Part shown: one piece after another, positions 16,866 to 25,170 of the stretch
Position numbering within the stretch: position 1 is the stretch's first letter
How the letters are laid out: every line of letters starts with the position of its first letter
NCBI RefSeq assembly: GCF_003309065.1
Contig: NZ_POAF01000009.1
Span: forward strand, 1 to 64,000
DNA: 64,000 bases
Direction of reading: 5' to 3'
Origin: Glutamicibacter soli
Lineage (GTDB): Bacteria > Actinomycetota > Actinomycetes > Actinomycetales > Micrococcaceae
The notes under the pieces: model-generated
The model's input: the letters and a program-made list of their open reading frames with translations, nothing else
Told to the model about the DNA's origin: nothing
The model's database searches: none
Made by a program: the position numbers and the translations under genes

Positions 16866-18323
16866 CTAGGCGGTGACTGCCTGGGCCTTCACTGCAGGCA
16901 CCGCTGCCGGGTGGGTTCCGGCCATGGTCTCGATGACGCGGACAACCTGGCAGGAGTAGCCGAACTCGTTGTCGTACCAGACGTAGACGACGGCGTTCTT
17001 GCCGGTGGCGATGGTCGCGAGGCCGTCGACGATGCCGGCGCGGCGCGAGCCGACGAAGTCGGTGGAGACGACGTCAGGCGAGTCGATGTAGTCGATCTGC
17101 TTGTGCAGCTCGGCGCCCAGCGAGGTTTCGCGCAGGTAGTTGTTCAGCTCGTCCTTGTCGGTGGCGGTCTCCAGGTTGAGGTTCAGGATCGCCATGGAGA
17201 CATCCGGGGTAGGAACGCGGATGGCGTTGCCGGTCAGCTTGCCTTCCAGCTCCGGCAGGGCCTTCGAGACGGCCTTGGCGGCACCGGTTTCGGTGATCAC
17301 CATGTTCAGGACCGCCGAGCGGCCGCGGCGCTCGCCCTTGTGGAAGTTGTCGATCAGGTTCTGGTCGTTGGTGAACGAGTGAACGGTCTCGACGTGGCCG
17401 TGGATGACGCCGAACTTGTCGTTCAGGGCCTTCAGGACCGGGGTGATGGCGTTGGTGGTGCACGATGCGGCGGAGACGATCTTGTCATCGGCGGTGATGT
17501 CGGAATCGTTGATGCCGTGCACGATGTTCTTCAGGCTGCCCTTGCCCGGTGCGGTCAGCAGCACGCGGGCAACGCCCTTGGACTGCAGGTGCTGGGACAG
17601 GCCTGCCTCGTCGCGCCAGCGGCCGGTGTTGTCGACGACGATGGCGTTGTCGATGCCGTAGGCGGTGTAGTCGATGGTGGCCGGGTCGTTCGAGTAGATG
17701 ACCTGGATCAGGGTGCCGTTGGCGAGGATGGTGTTGTTTTCCTCGTCCACGGTGATGGTGCCGTCGAAGCGGCCGTGTACCGAGTCGCGGCGCAGCAGCG
17801 AGGCGCGCTTGATGATGTCGTCATCCGAGCCCTTGCGCACGACGATGGCGCGCAGGCGCAGGCCGTAGCCGCCGCGCTCGATGAGGATGCGGGCCAGCAG
17901 GCGGCCGATGCGGCCGAAGCCGTACAGGACCACGTCGGTTGGCTCTGCGTCGGTGGCGCCGGCCTGGCCGACCTTGGCGCCCAGCTCAGCGGAGACGAAT
18001 TCGGTCAGGTCGGCGGAGCCGGACTCGACGAACTTCTTGTTCAGGCGGCCGAGGTCGACGGAAACCGAACCAACGTTCAGGGTTTCAATGACATCGAGAA
18101 TTGCCTTGGTGGCATTCAGGTCCAGCTCTTCACCGTCGATGCGGCGCACCACGCGGTGGGCCTTGATGATATCGATGGCGGACTGGTTGATCAGCTTGCG
18201 GCCGTAGATGGAGGTCACCACATTGTTCTTGCGGTAGAGACGTCCGATCAGTGGAATCATGGCCTCGGCGAGCTCTTCGCGCCCGCTCCATTCTTCCTGG
18301 GCAACGACAGACTGCTGGGTCAC
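16866..18323 (-). CDS. gap: glyceraldehyde-3-phosphate dehydrogenase, long (GapB/GapX-like) form
   Basis: A 485-residue enzyme, much longer than glycolytic GapA (about 335), with an extra N-terminal region of about 120 residues. The NAD(P) fold begins with VVLYGFGRIGRLLARIL, and the catalytic Cys lies in SAASCTTNAITPVL with the downstream His in HVETVHSFTNDQNLID. This long form occurs in Corynebacterium and other Actinobacteria, where it works mainly in gluconeogenesis and can use NADP. Translation starts at GTG 18323: the GGAAGG ribosome-binding site lies inside the longer TTG-initiated frame, ruling that out. A strong terminator follows. The cofactor preference is inferred. Confidence 0.93.
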   Translation of the reverse strand: MTQQSVVAQEEWSGREELAEAMIPLIGRLYRKNNVVTSIYGRKLINQSAIDIIKAHRVVRRIDGEELDLNATKAILDVIETLNVGSVSVDLGRLNKKFVESGSADLTEFVSAELGAKVGQAGATDAEPTDVVLYGFGRIGRLLARILIERGGYGLRLRAIVVRKGSDDDIIKRASLLRRDSVHGRFDGTITVDEENNTILANGTLIQVIYSNDPATIDYTAYGIDNAIVVDNTGRWRDEAGLSQHLQSKGVARVLLTAPGKGSLKNIVHGINDSDITADDKIVSAASCTTNAITPVLKALNDKFGVIHGHVETVHSFTNDQNLIDNFHKGERRGRSAVLNMVITETGAAKAVSKALPELEGKLTGNAIRVPTPDVSMAILNLNLETATDKDELNNYLRETSLGAELHKQIDYIDSPDVVSTDFVGSRRAGIVDGLATIATGKNAVVYVWYDNEFGYSCQVVRVIETMAGTHPAAVPAVKAQAVTA

Positions 18324-18510
18324 AGAGAATCCTTCCAAATCAGCCGGCTTGCAGATCCATAAAGCCGGTTGGCACCGAGAGAAGCACCATTGCTTTTGCG
18401 GTGGTGCGGGGTAACAGGATCATCCCCGCAAGTACGTTTTCCATTCTAGTCGGTGCACGGAGTTTCCACAGGCTTGCGCCTGTGAATCATCTCACCGTTC
18501 TGGAGTGTGC

Positions 18511-18869
18511 GAATGGGATGGCCGATACGCCGGGTTTTGTCCCGCCGAAGCGGTGACGGTCATCTATCTACGACTGCCGTTGCCGACAGCCTCTAGCGGT
18601 CCACCCGACTGCATGGGGCGAACAGCCCTCGTAACGCAGTCTGTCTGACCTTGCTCCGAGTGGGGTTTACCGAGCCATCCCGGTCACCCGGGATGCTGGT
18701 GGTCTCTTACACCACCGTTTCACCCTTACCAGGAGAACCTGGCGGTCTATTTTCTGTGGCACTGGCCTGCGGGTTACCCCGAGTGGGCGTTACCCACCAC
18801 CCTGTTCTGTGGAGCCCGGACGTTCCTCGGGACAATTGCTTGCCACGCGACCGTCTGGCCATCCCATTC
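18511..18869 (-). ncRNA. rnpB: RNase P RNA
   Basis: On the minus strand the sequence contains the conserved GAGGAACGTCCGGGCTCC and ACAGAACAGGGTGGTGGGTA segments near the 5' end and the matching conserved 3' portion near ACAAAACCCGGCG. The ends pair as helix P1: GAATGGGATGGCC at the 5' end is perfectly complementary to GGCCATCCCATTC at the 3' end, which fixes the limits. The length of about 359 nt fits a bacterial class A RNA. It processes the 5' ends of tRNA precursors. Confidence 0.95.
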
Positions 18870-18927
18870 ACCACTAGTCTAGTACCTTTGCGAACAACAT
18901 CGTGTCCAGTGCCGCCGGCGAACTGGC

Positions 18928-20355
18928 TCACACGGGCTGCGGGTAGAAGTAGTCCTCCAGCAGCCGCAGCCAGATCTCGCTGATGGTCGGATAGGCGGGC
19001 ACCGCGTGCCACAGGCGTTCCATCGGCACCTGCCCGGCGATCGCGATGGTGGCGGCGTGCAGCAGCTCGGCGACGTCCTGGCCCACGAAGGTCGCGCCGA
19101 GGATCACCGAGCGGGCCTTGTCGACGATAAGCGTCGCCCGGCCGGAATACCCGCTGGCATGCAGGCTGGCCCCGGCCACCGACCCCAGGTCGTGCTCGAT
19201 GACCACGATGTCCAGGCCTTGGCTGCGCGCCTGCTTTGCGGTCAGCCCGACGGCTGCGACCTGCGGATCGCTGAACACCACCCGCGGCACGGCGCCGTGG
19301 TCGGCGGTCGCTGCCTGGGCGCCCCAGGGATCGTCGGCCAGCGGTTTCCCGGTGAGCCGGGCGGCGATCGCCCTTCCGGCGGCGCGGGCCTGGTACTTGC
19401 CCTGGTGGGTGAGCAGGGCGCGGGAATTCACGTCGCCCACCGCATACAGCCAATCGGTGCCGGGAACGAGCAGCGTGTCGTCGACCTCGCGTAGGGCCTC
19501 GGGCTGGATGCCGAGTTCCTCCAGGCCCAGATCGGCGGTGTTGGGTTTCCTGCCGGTGGACACCAGCAGTTCCTCGGCCTGCAGCACGGCGCCGTCCTCC
19601 AGCTGGACGCTGACCACGCCGTCGGGGCCGCGGTCCACGCGTGCCGGGGTGGCGCCCTCGCGCACGTCGACACCCCTGGCCTGCAGCGCCCGGGCCACCA
19701 GGTCCCCGGCATGGGGTTCCTCGGAGCCCAGCAGCCGGCCGCGGGCCAGCACCGTGACCTGGGCGCCAAGCGAACCATAGGCGAAGGCCATTTCGGTTCC
19801 CGCCACGCCGCCGCCGATGACGATCAGCCGGGCCGGGACCTGCTGGGCCGAGGTGGCCTCGCGGGTGCCCCAAGGCTCGGCGTCGGCCAGCCCGTCGATG
19901 GGCGGCAGCGCCGGGGCGGAACCGGTGGCCAGCACGACCGCGCGGGCGGTGTAGGCCTGCTCCCCCACCTGGACCGTGCGTTCCCCTGCCAGCCGGCCGT
20001 GGCCGCGCAGCAGCGTGATGCCCGCCGATTCCAGCCACTTGACCTGGCCGTCGTCTTTCCAGCCGCTGGTGAAGGCGTCGCGCCGGGCCAGCACGGCGGG
20101 CGCGTCGAGCGAACCGGTCAGCGCCTGCTGCGCGCCGGGCAGCCGCCGGGCCGCATCCAGCGCCTGGCCGCTGCGCAGCAGCGCCTTGGAGGGCATGCAC
20201 GCCCAGTACGAGCATTCGCCGCCGACCAGTTCGGATTCGACGATGGCCGCCGACAGCCCGGCCCTGGCCGCGTAGTCGGCGGCGTTCTCCCCGGCGGGCC
20301 CGGCGCCGATCACTATGAGATCGAAGTCTGCCGCGGTCTTCGCTGGATCCTGCAT
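18928..20355 (-). CDS. FAD-dependent pyridine nucleotide-disulfide oxidoreductase family protein
   Basis: A 475-residue flavoprotein with N-terminal FAD motif DLIVIGAGPAGENAADYAAR, the redox pair C-x4-C in GGECSYWACMPSK, an NAD(P) motif RLIVIGGGVAGTEMA, and the C-terminal dimerisation domain. It resembles dihydrolipoamide, mycothione and mercuric reductases but belongs to the actinobacterial subgroup with SYWAC in the redox site. The usual C-terminal catalytic His-x-x-x-x-Glu is altered: the segment reads AYPTISE, with Tyr where His is expected. It may therefore not be a classical disulfide reductase. The substrate is unknown. Confidence 0.85.
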   Translation of the reverse strand: MQDPAKTAADFDLIVIGAGPAGENAADYAARAGLSAAIVESELVGGECSYWACMPSKALLRSGQALDAARRLPGAQQALTGSLDAPAVLARRDAFTSGWKDDGQVKWLESAGITLLRGHGRLAGERTVQVGEQAYTARAVVLATGSAPALPPIDGLADAEPWGTREATSAQQVPARLIVIGGGVAGTEMAFAYGSLGAQVTVLARGRLLGSEEPHAGDLVARALQARGVDVREGATPARVDRGPDGVVSVQLEDGAVLQAEELLVSTGRKPNTADLGLEELGIQPEALREVDDTLLVPGTDWLYAVGDVNSRALLTHQGKYQARAAGRAIAARLTGKPLADDPWGAQAATADHGAVPRVVFSDPQVAAVGLTAKQARSQGLDIVVIEHDLGSVAGASLHASGYSGRATLIVDKARSVILGATFVGQDVAELLHAATIAIAGQVPMERLWHAVPAYPTISEIWLRLLEDYFYPQPV

Positions 20356-20501
20356 GGTCCCTCCTCGTCCACCGGGCGGCGCACCCGCCCCTGGGGCCTC
20401 AGCCTAGTGAGCCCGGGGCGTTGGGGATAGGGGCGCAGGCGGATGCCCAGCCGGCGGCTGCTTGGCGGGAAGTCGGCCGTCGTGGCGATAAGCTGGAGAG
20501 C

Positions 20502-21290
20502 GTGCTTATTTTGCTGCCGCCTTCAGAAGGCAAGACCGCCCACGCCGCCGGAACCCCGTTCGAGCTGACGGAGCTCTCGTTCCCCGAACTGAACGCGGAC
20601 CGCGAGCTGGTGATTTCGGCGCTGTCGGAGGTTTCCTCGCGCGATGACGCGCTGGAACTGCTCGGGGTCGGGGCCTCGCTGGCCAACGAGGTCACCCGCA
20701 ATATCAAGCTGCACACCGAGCCGGCGGCCCGCGCGCACGACATCTACTCAGGGGTCCTGTTCGAGGCCCTGGGTTATGCAAGCCTGGATGAGGCCTCGCA
20801 GCGGCGCGCCGACGCCTCGGTGGTGGTGGTCTCTGCCTTGTGGGGCGCGGTGCGATTCGGCGACCGAATCCCGCCGTACCGGCTGTCGATGTCGGTCAAG
20901 CTCGAGCCGCTGGGCAAGCTGGCCAGCTGGTGGAAAAAGCGCATGAGCGCGGTGCTCGACCAGGCGGCCGAGGGGCAGCTGGTCGTCGACGCCCGCTCCA
21001 GCACCTATGCGGCGGCATACAAGCCTGCCGCCGGGAACACCGTGGCGGTCAACGTCTTCCAGCTGCGCAACGGCAACCCCAAGGTGGTCTCGCACTTCGC
21101 CAAGCACACCCGCGGCGAGGTCGCCCGATTCCTGGTGCAGCAGTCCCAGGCGCCCACCACGGCGCAGGAGCTGCTGGAACTGGCCTCCACCAAGTGGGAG
21201 GCGAGCCTTATCGAGGACAAGAAGGGCACGGCGCTGAACATCCTGCTTCCGGAGGACCACCAGTTCACCACCGTGAACAAGGTGGCCTGA
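20502..21290 (+). CDS. yaaA: YaaA family peroxide-stress protein
   Basis: A 262-residue DUF328/YaaA protein. The start is GTG at 20502, giving VLILLPPSEGKTA, the invariant N-terminus of the family, with GGAGAG upstream; earlier residues of the frame are non-homologous. The internal SALWGAVRFGDRIPPYRLSM and the C-terminal VVSHFAKHTRGEVARFL are also conserved. In E. coli YaaA lowers free iron and protects DNA from Fenton damage during peroxide stress. The gene stands alone between the FAD oxidoreductase and a convergent VOC gene. Confidence 0.9.
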   Translation: MLILLPPSEGKTAHAAGTPFELTELSFPELNADRELVISALSEVSSRDDALELLGVGASLANEVTRNIKLHTEPAARAHDIYSGVLFEALGYASLDEASQRRADASVVVVSALWGAVRFGDRIPPYRLSMSVKLEPLGKLASWWKKRMSAVLDQAAEGQLVVDARSSTYAAAYKPAAGNTVAVNVFQLRNGNPKVVSHFAKHTRGEVARFLVQQSQAPTTAQELLELASTKWEASLIEDKKGTALNILLPEDHQFTTVNKVA

Positions 21291-21297
21291 GCGCGGC

Positions 21298-21690
21298 TCA
21301 GCTGCCGGGCGCAGAAGCGACCAGCTCGACTTCGAATCCCGCTTCGTCCGCCAGGTAGGCGGCATAGTGCTGCCGCCCGCCGGCATACGGGTGGCGGTCG
21401 GCGAACAACAGGGTGAAGCCGTGGGCCAGCGCGTCGGCGGCCAACGCCTCGACCTGCTGGGGGCTTCCTGCCTGGAAGGCCAGGTGGTTCAGCCCGGCCC
21501 GGGTGCGCTCGTGGGCGCCGGGCACCACGTCGGGCCCGGATTCCAGCACGATGTAGAAATCCCCGTGGCGGTAGCTGACCCCGGCATTCCAGCGCGATTC
21601 CAGCTCGAATCCCAGGTGCAGCAAGAGCCAGCCCAGCGACTTCTCGCTGGTTTCCAGGTCCTGGACCCACAGCTCCAGATGATGCAGCAT
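21298..21690 (-). CDS. VOC (glyoxalase/dioxygenase superfamily) protein
   Basis: A 130-residue two-repeat VOC fold protein. It starts MLHHLELWVQDLETSEKSLG and ends with DEAGFEVELVA; metal ligands likely include the His near residue 4, a central His in GLNHLAF, and the Glu near the C-terminus (FEVELV). Such proteins isomerise, hydrolyse or sequester small molecules such as methylglyoxal adducts or drugs. It begins 10 nt after the Nif3-like gene on the same strand, so it is in its operon. The substrate is unknown. Confidence 0.8.
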   Translation of the reverse strand: MLHHLELWVQDLETSEKSLGWLLLHLGFELESRWNAGVSYRHGDFYIVLESGPDVVPGAHERTRAGLNHLAFQAGSPQQVEALAADALAHGFTLLFADRHPYAGGRQHYAAYLADEAGFEVELVASAPGS

Positions 21691-21700
21691 CGGCGTCCCC

Positions 21701-22651
21701 TTAAGGGGTGAGGATGAAGTCCCAAGGGTCGGAATTGACTTGGGAAACCTCGATCTCGACCTCGTGGCCCAGATCCCGCAGCACGTTGCCCAGGGCCTTG
21801 GCCGCGGAGGACAGCCACACCCACTCGGAGGCGAAGTGCGAGACGTCGATCAGGTACGGGAAGCCCGACCCGGCGGCTTCGCGCGCCTCGCTGGCCGGGT
21901 GGTGGCGCAGGTCGGCGGTGACGTAGACATCTGCCTGGTGCGAACGCACCGCATCGAACAGCGAATCCCCGGCCCCGGAGCACAGCGCGACCTTGCGCAC
22001 CAGCCCGGTGCGGTCGCCGGCCACGCGGATGCCGCCGGCCACGGCCGGCAGCACGGTGTAGACGCGTTCGGCGAAGTCCTCCAGCTTCATCGGCTTGTCT
22101 AGGAAGCCGACCCGGCCCAGCCCTTCCTCGGGCAGTCCGTCCTTGGATTCGACCAGCGGCACGCAGTCCTTGAGCCCGAAGGCGTCGGCCAGGGCGTCGT
22201 TGACCCCGCCCACGGCGCTGTCGGCATTGGTGTGCGCGGTCAGCAAGGCGGTGCCGGTCTCGATGAGCCGGTGGATCGCCTCGCCCTTGAAGTTGGTGCC
22301 GGCCACCTGGGTGACCCCGCGCAGCAGCAGCGGGTGGTGGGTGATCAGCAGGTCGGCGCCGCGGGCGATCGCGTCCTCGATGACGGCGAGGGTCGGGTCC
22401 ACGGCCAGCACGACCTTGGACACCGGCGCGCCGGTGCGCCCTGCCACCAGTCCGACAGCATCCCAGTCCTCGGCCAGGGACTGCGGCCAGAGTTCTTCGG
22501 CTGCCTCCAGGACGTTGCCCAGGGTCGCAGCGCCGGCGCTGGTGCGCGCCTGCTGGTCCGCCGGCTCCTCGGCAACGGGCTTGAGCGCAGGAGGCGCCAC
22601 CGCGGCATCTTGAGGCTGGGGTTCGTGCGAGTTGTTTGCCTTGCTCTGCAT
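21701..22651 (-). CDS. Nif3-like dinuclear metal-center protein
   Basis: A 316-residue member of the NIF3/DUF34 (YbgI) family. An unusual N-terminal extension of about 40 residues, rich in Pro, Ala and Glu, precedes the fold, which begins LGNVLEAAEELWPQSLAEDWD. The metal-binding HHP of LLITHHPLLLRGV, the AHTNAD motif and the C-terminal HFASE are visible and should bind two metals in a hexameric ring. Proposed roles include GTP cyclohydrolase-like activity and metal handling; none is settled. It leads a short operon with a VOC gene and is transcribed divergently from msrA with only about 65 bp between them. Confidence 0.88.
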   Translation of the reverse strand: MQSKANNSHEPQPQDAAVAPPALKPVAEEPADQQARTSAGAATLGNVLEAAEELWPQSLAEDWDAVGLVAGRTGAPVSKVVLAVDPTLAVIEDAIARGADLLITHHPLLLRGVTQVAGTNFKGEAIHRLIETGTALLTAHTNADSAVGGVNDALADAFGLKDCVPLVESKDGLPEEGLGRVGFLDKPMKLEDFAERVYTVLPAVAGGIRVAGDRTGLVRKVALCSGAGDSLFDAVRSHQADVYVTADLRHHPASEAREAAGSGFPYLIDVSHFASEWVWLSSAAKALGNVLRDLGHEVEIEVSQVNSDPWDFILTP

Positions 22652-22716
22652 ATGCCAAGCCTACGCGCTGGAACCGGCGATGGAACAGAATGCAACGCCG
22701 CGACGTTGGGATGTGT

Positions 22717-23310
22717 GTGAGTACTCTGAGCATTCAATCGCCCCATCATTTCACTGCCAGCCTGGACGTCGACGGCAAGCGGCTGACCACTTTCGTGCTG
22801 GCCGGCGGCTGCTTCTGGTGCCTGGACGCCGTGTACCAGCGCACCAAGGGGGTGGCCGCGGTCATCTCGGGCTACATCGGCGGGCATACCGCGGATCCGG
22901 ACTACTACCAGGTGTGCACCGGAACCACCGGCCACGCCGAAGGACTCGCGGTGATCTTCGACGAAGACGTGGTGCCCGCAGAAGTCATCCTGGACATGTT
23001 CTTCACCATGCACGATCCGACCACCCTTAACCGCCAGGGCTACGACGTGGGAACCCAGTACCGCTCGGCCATGTTCCCGCTGGACGCGCAGCAGCGCGCC
23101 ACCTTCCAGAAGGCCATCGACAAGTACGCGGGCCTATACCCCGATCCGATCGTCACCGCAATGGAAGAGTCGAAAGATTTCTACCCGGCCGAGGAAATCC
23201 ACCAGGATTACTACACGAACAACTCCCGGGCGGGCTATTGCCGGGCCATCATCGACCCAAAGCTCGCAAAAGTCAGGAAATATTACGCTCAATGGCTAAA
23301 CGAGGCCTGA
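22717..23310 (+). CDS. msrA: peptide methionine-(S)-S-oxide reductase MsrA
   Basis: About 197 residues. The catalytic motif GGCFWC is present, followed by GVAAVISGYIGGHTADPDYYQVC and GHAEGLAVIFDE, which are diagnostic of MsrA. It reduces the S-epimer of methionine sulfoxide in proteins, using thioredoxin. The open frame extends back to 22636, overlapping the divergent gene; I chose GTG at 22717 because GGG at 22708-22710 gives reasonable spacing, with ATG at 22711 as the alternative. An about 20-residue N-terminal extension precedes the catalytic domain. Confidence 0.94.
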   Translation: MSTLSIQSPHHFTASLDVDGKRLTTFVLAGGCFWCLDAVYQRTKGVAAVISGYIGGHTADPDYYQVCTGTTGHAEGLAVIFDEDVVPAEVILDMFFTMHDPTTLNRQGYDVGTQYRSAMFPLDAQQRATFQKAIDKYAGLYPDPIVTAMEESKDFYPAEEIHQDYYTNNSRAGYCRAIIDPKLAKVRKYYAQWLNEA

Positions 23311-23407
23311 GCGCCCAGCCGCCCCACTAGTGTTGGATATGAACCATTCGCGGTCAGCGCACTGCGGAACACGCTTGCAGACAAGTCACGTAAGGATTGC
23401 ATAGAAG

Positions 23408-24343
23408 ATGGCCAAGATCTACAACAATGTCACCGAAGTAGTTGGCGGAACCCCGCTGGTGAAGTTGAACCGCCTGAGCGAAGGCCTGCCAGGCAACATC
23501 GCGGTCAAGCTCGAATTCTACAATCCAGCCAACTCGGTCAAGGACCGCATCGGCGTGGCCATCGTCGACGCCGCCGAGAAGTCAGGCTCGCTGAAGCCCG
23601 GCGGCACCATCGTCGAAGGCACTTCCGGCAACACCGGCATCGCCCTGGCCATGGTCGGCGCGGCCCGTGGCTACAAGGTCATCCTGACCATGCCGGAGAC
23701 CATGTCCACCGAGCGCCGCGTCATGCTGCGCGCCTTCGGCGCCGAGATCGTGCTGACCCCGGGTGCCGACGGCATGCGCGGCGCGGTCGAGAAGGCCAAG
23801 GAAATCGTGGCCACCACCGAGAACGCCATCTGGGCCCAGCAGTTCGCCAACGACGCGAACCCGCAGATCCACTCCGAGACCACCGGCCCGGAAATCTGGG
23901 AAGATACCGACGGCGCCGTGGACGTGCTGGTCGCAGGCATCGGCACCGGCGGCACCATCACCGGCGCCGGCCGCTACCTGAAGTCCAAGAAGGCCGACCT
24001 GCAGCTGGTCGCCGTGGAGCCGAAGGACTCCCCGATCCTCAACGGCGGCAAGCCGGGCCCGCACAAGATCCAGGGCCTGGGCGCCAACTTCATCCCCGAG
24101 GTGCTGGACACCGAGCTGTACGACGAGGTGCTGGATGCCAGCATCGACGACTCCGTCGCCACCGCCCGCGCGCTGGGAGTGAAGGAAGGCATCCTCGGCG
24201 GCATCTCCGCCGGCGCAGCCGTCTGGGGCGCCCTGCAGGTCGCGGCCCGCGAAGAGAACGCCGGCAAGCTGATCGTGGCGATCATCCCCGACTTCGGCGA
24301 GCGCTACATCTCCACCCTGCTCTTCGACGACATCCGCGGCTAG
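23408..24343 (+). CDS. cysK: cysteine synthase A (O-acetylserine sulfhydrylase)
   Basis: A 311-residue PLP enzyme making cysteine from O-acetylserine and sulfide. The PLP lysine lies in NSVKDRIG, the substrate-binding loop is EGTSGNTGIALAMVGAARG, and the PLP phosphate loop is GIGTGGTITGAGRYLK. The C-terminus ends in the usual ERYISTLLFDDIRG. The start is ATG at 23408. A large hairpin separates it from cysE downstream, so the pair may be expressed from one or two promoters; the two products also form the cysteine synthase complex in many bacteria. Confidence 0.97.
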   Translation: MAKIYNNVTEVVGGTPLVKLNRLSEGLPGNIAVKLEFYNPANSVKDRIGVAIVDAAEKSGSLKPGGTIVEGTSGNTGIALAMVGAARGYKVILTMPETMSTERRVMLRAFGAEIVLTPGADGMRGAVEKAKEIVATTENAIWAQQFANDANPQIHSETTGPEIWEDTDGAVDVLVAGIGTGGTITGAGRYLKSKKADLQLVAVEPKDSPILNGGKPGPHKIQGLGANFIPEVLDTELYDEVLDASIDDSVATARALGVKEGILGGISAGAAVWGALQVAAREENAGKLIVAIIPDFGERYISTLLFDDIRG

Positions 24344-24388
24344 CCTGCCCTGCGCGAGATCTGAAAAGAAGTTCGCCGAAAAGTGAAT

Positions 24389-24450
24389 AAATCGGCGCGA
24401 GCCACCGTTGAACCTTTAAGGGTTCGCAATGGTGCGGCTCGCGCCGATTT
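24389..24450 (+). terminator. long hairpin between cysK and cysE
   Basis: An extended inverted repeat with outer arms AAATCGGCGCGAGCC and GGCTCGCGCCGATTT, and further pairing inside, lies 45 nt after the cysK stop. It ends in ATTT. It may be a terminator that limits read-through into cysE, or an attenuator. Confidence 0.7.
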
Positions 24451-24506
24451 GCTGTGTGACATCTGTATTTCCGTCACGAAAACGACCAACCACTAAGGTA
24501 GAGTTC

Positions 24507-25091
24507 ATGAGTTTCTTCTCCCGGCTACGTGAAGACCTGGCCACCGCCCGATCCCATGATCCGGCCGCGCGCAGCGACGTGGAAAACTTCTTCGTGTATT
24601 CCGGCCTGCATGCGATCTGGATGCACCGGCTTGCCCACCGCATGTGGCAGAACCCCGCGCTGCGTTGGCCAGCGCGCCTGCTCTCGCAGGCGAACCGCGC
24701 GATCACCGGCATCGAGATCCACCCGGGCGCGACCATCGGCCGCCGCTTCTTCATCGACCACGGCATGGGCATCGTCATCGGCGAGACCGCCGAGGTGGGC
24801 GACGACGTAATGCTGTACCACGGGGTGACCTTGGGCGGCCGTTCGCTGGCCAAGGTCAAGCGCCACCCGACCATCGAGGACCGCGTGGTCATCGGCGCCG
24901 GCGCCAAGGTGCTGGGCCCGATCACCATCGGCGCTGATTCGGCCATCGGCGCGAACGCCGTGGTGGTCAAGGACGCGCCGGCCGGTTCCATCGTGACCGG
25001 CATCCCCGCGCAGAACCGCCCGCGCACCCCCGAGCAGCGCCAGCCGGCCGTCGATCCGGCCGAGTACATCGATCCGGCCATGTGGATCTAG
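24507..25091 (+). CDS. cysE: serine O-acetyltransferase
   Basis: A 194-residue enzyme converting serine and acetyl-CoA to O-acetylserine, the substrate of CysK. It shows the left-handed beta-helix hexapeptide repeats ([20 protein letters not shown], then [14 protein letters not shown]) with the active-site His in IDHGMG. The start is ATG at 24507, giving [12 protein letters not shown]; the N-terminal region is shorter than in E. coli CysE, as in Gram-positive EpsC-type enzymes. It follows cysK after 163 nt with a hairpin between them. Confidence 0.95.
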   Translation: MSFFSRLREDLATARSHDPAARSDVENFFVYSGLHAIWMHRLAHRMWQNPALRWPARLLSQANRAITGIEIHPGATIGRRFFIDHGMGIVIGETAEVGDDVMLYHGVTLGGRSLAKVKRHPTIEDRVVIGAGAKVLGPITIGADSAIGANAVVVKDAPAGSIVTGIPAQNRPRTPEQRQPAVDPAEYIDPAMWI

Positions 25092-25111
25092 CCTGGGGCA
25101 GCGCCACGGCA

Positions 25112-25160
25112 CCAACGGCACAGCGCCGGTACCCAGTGGGTACCGGCGCTGTGCCGTTGG
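25112..25160. terminator. bidirectional terminator between cysE and the symporter
   Basis: A perfect inverted repeat with 23-bp arms beginning CCAACGGCACAGCGCC lies between the convergent ends of cysE and the DAACS gene. It has no long T-run on either side. Its position and perfection support a shared terminator. Confidence 0.8.
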
Positions 25161-25170
25161 CGCTGGTGGA

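Noticed and set aside
16455-18362. 635-codon plus-strand frame opposite the GAPDH gene
   Set aside because: Its composition (Val, Gly, Asp, Gln) is typical of antisense reading and the minus strand has all GAPDH motifs.
18707-20215. 502-codon minus-strand frame overlapping rnpB and the flavoprotein
   Set aside because: It is out of frame with the flavoprotein and runs through RNase P RNA; composition is low-complexity Arg/Gly/Ala.
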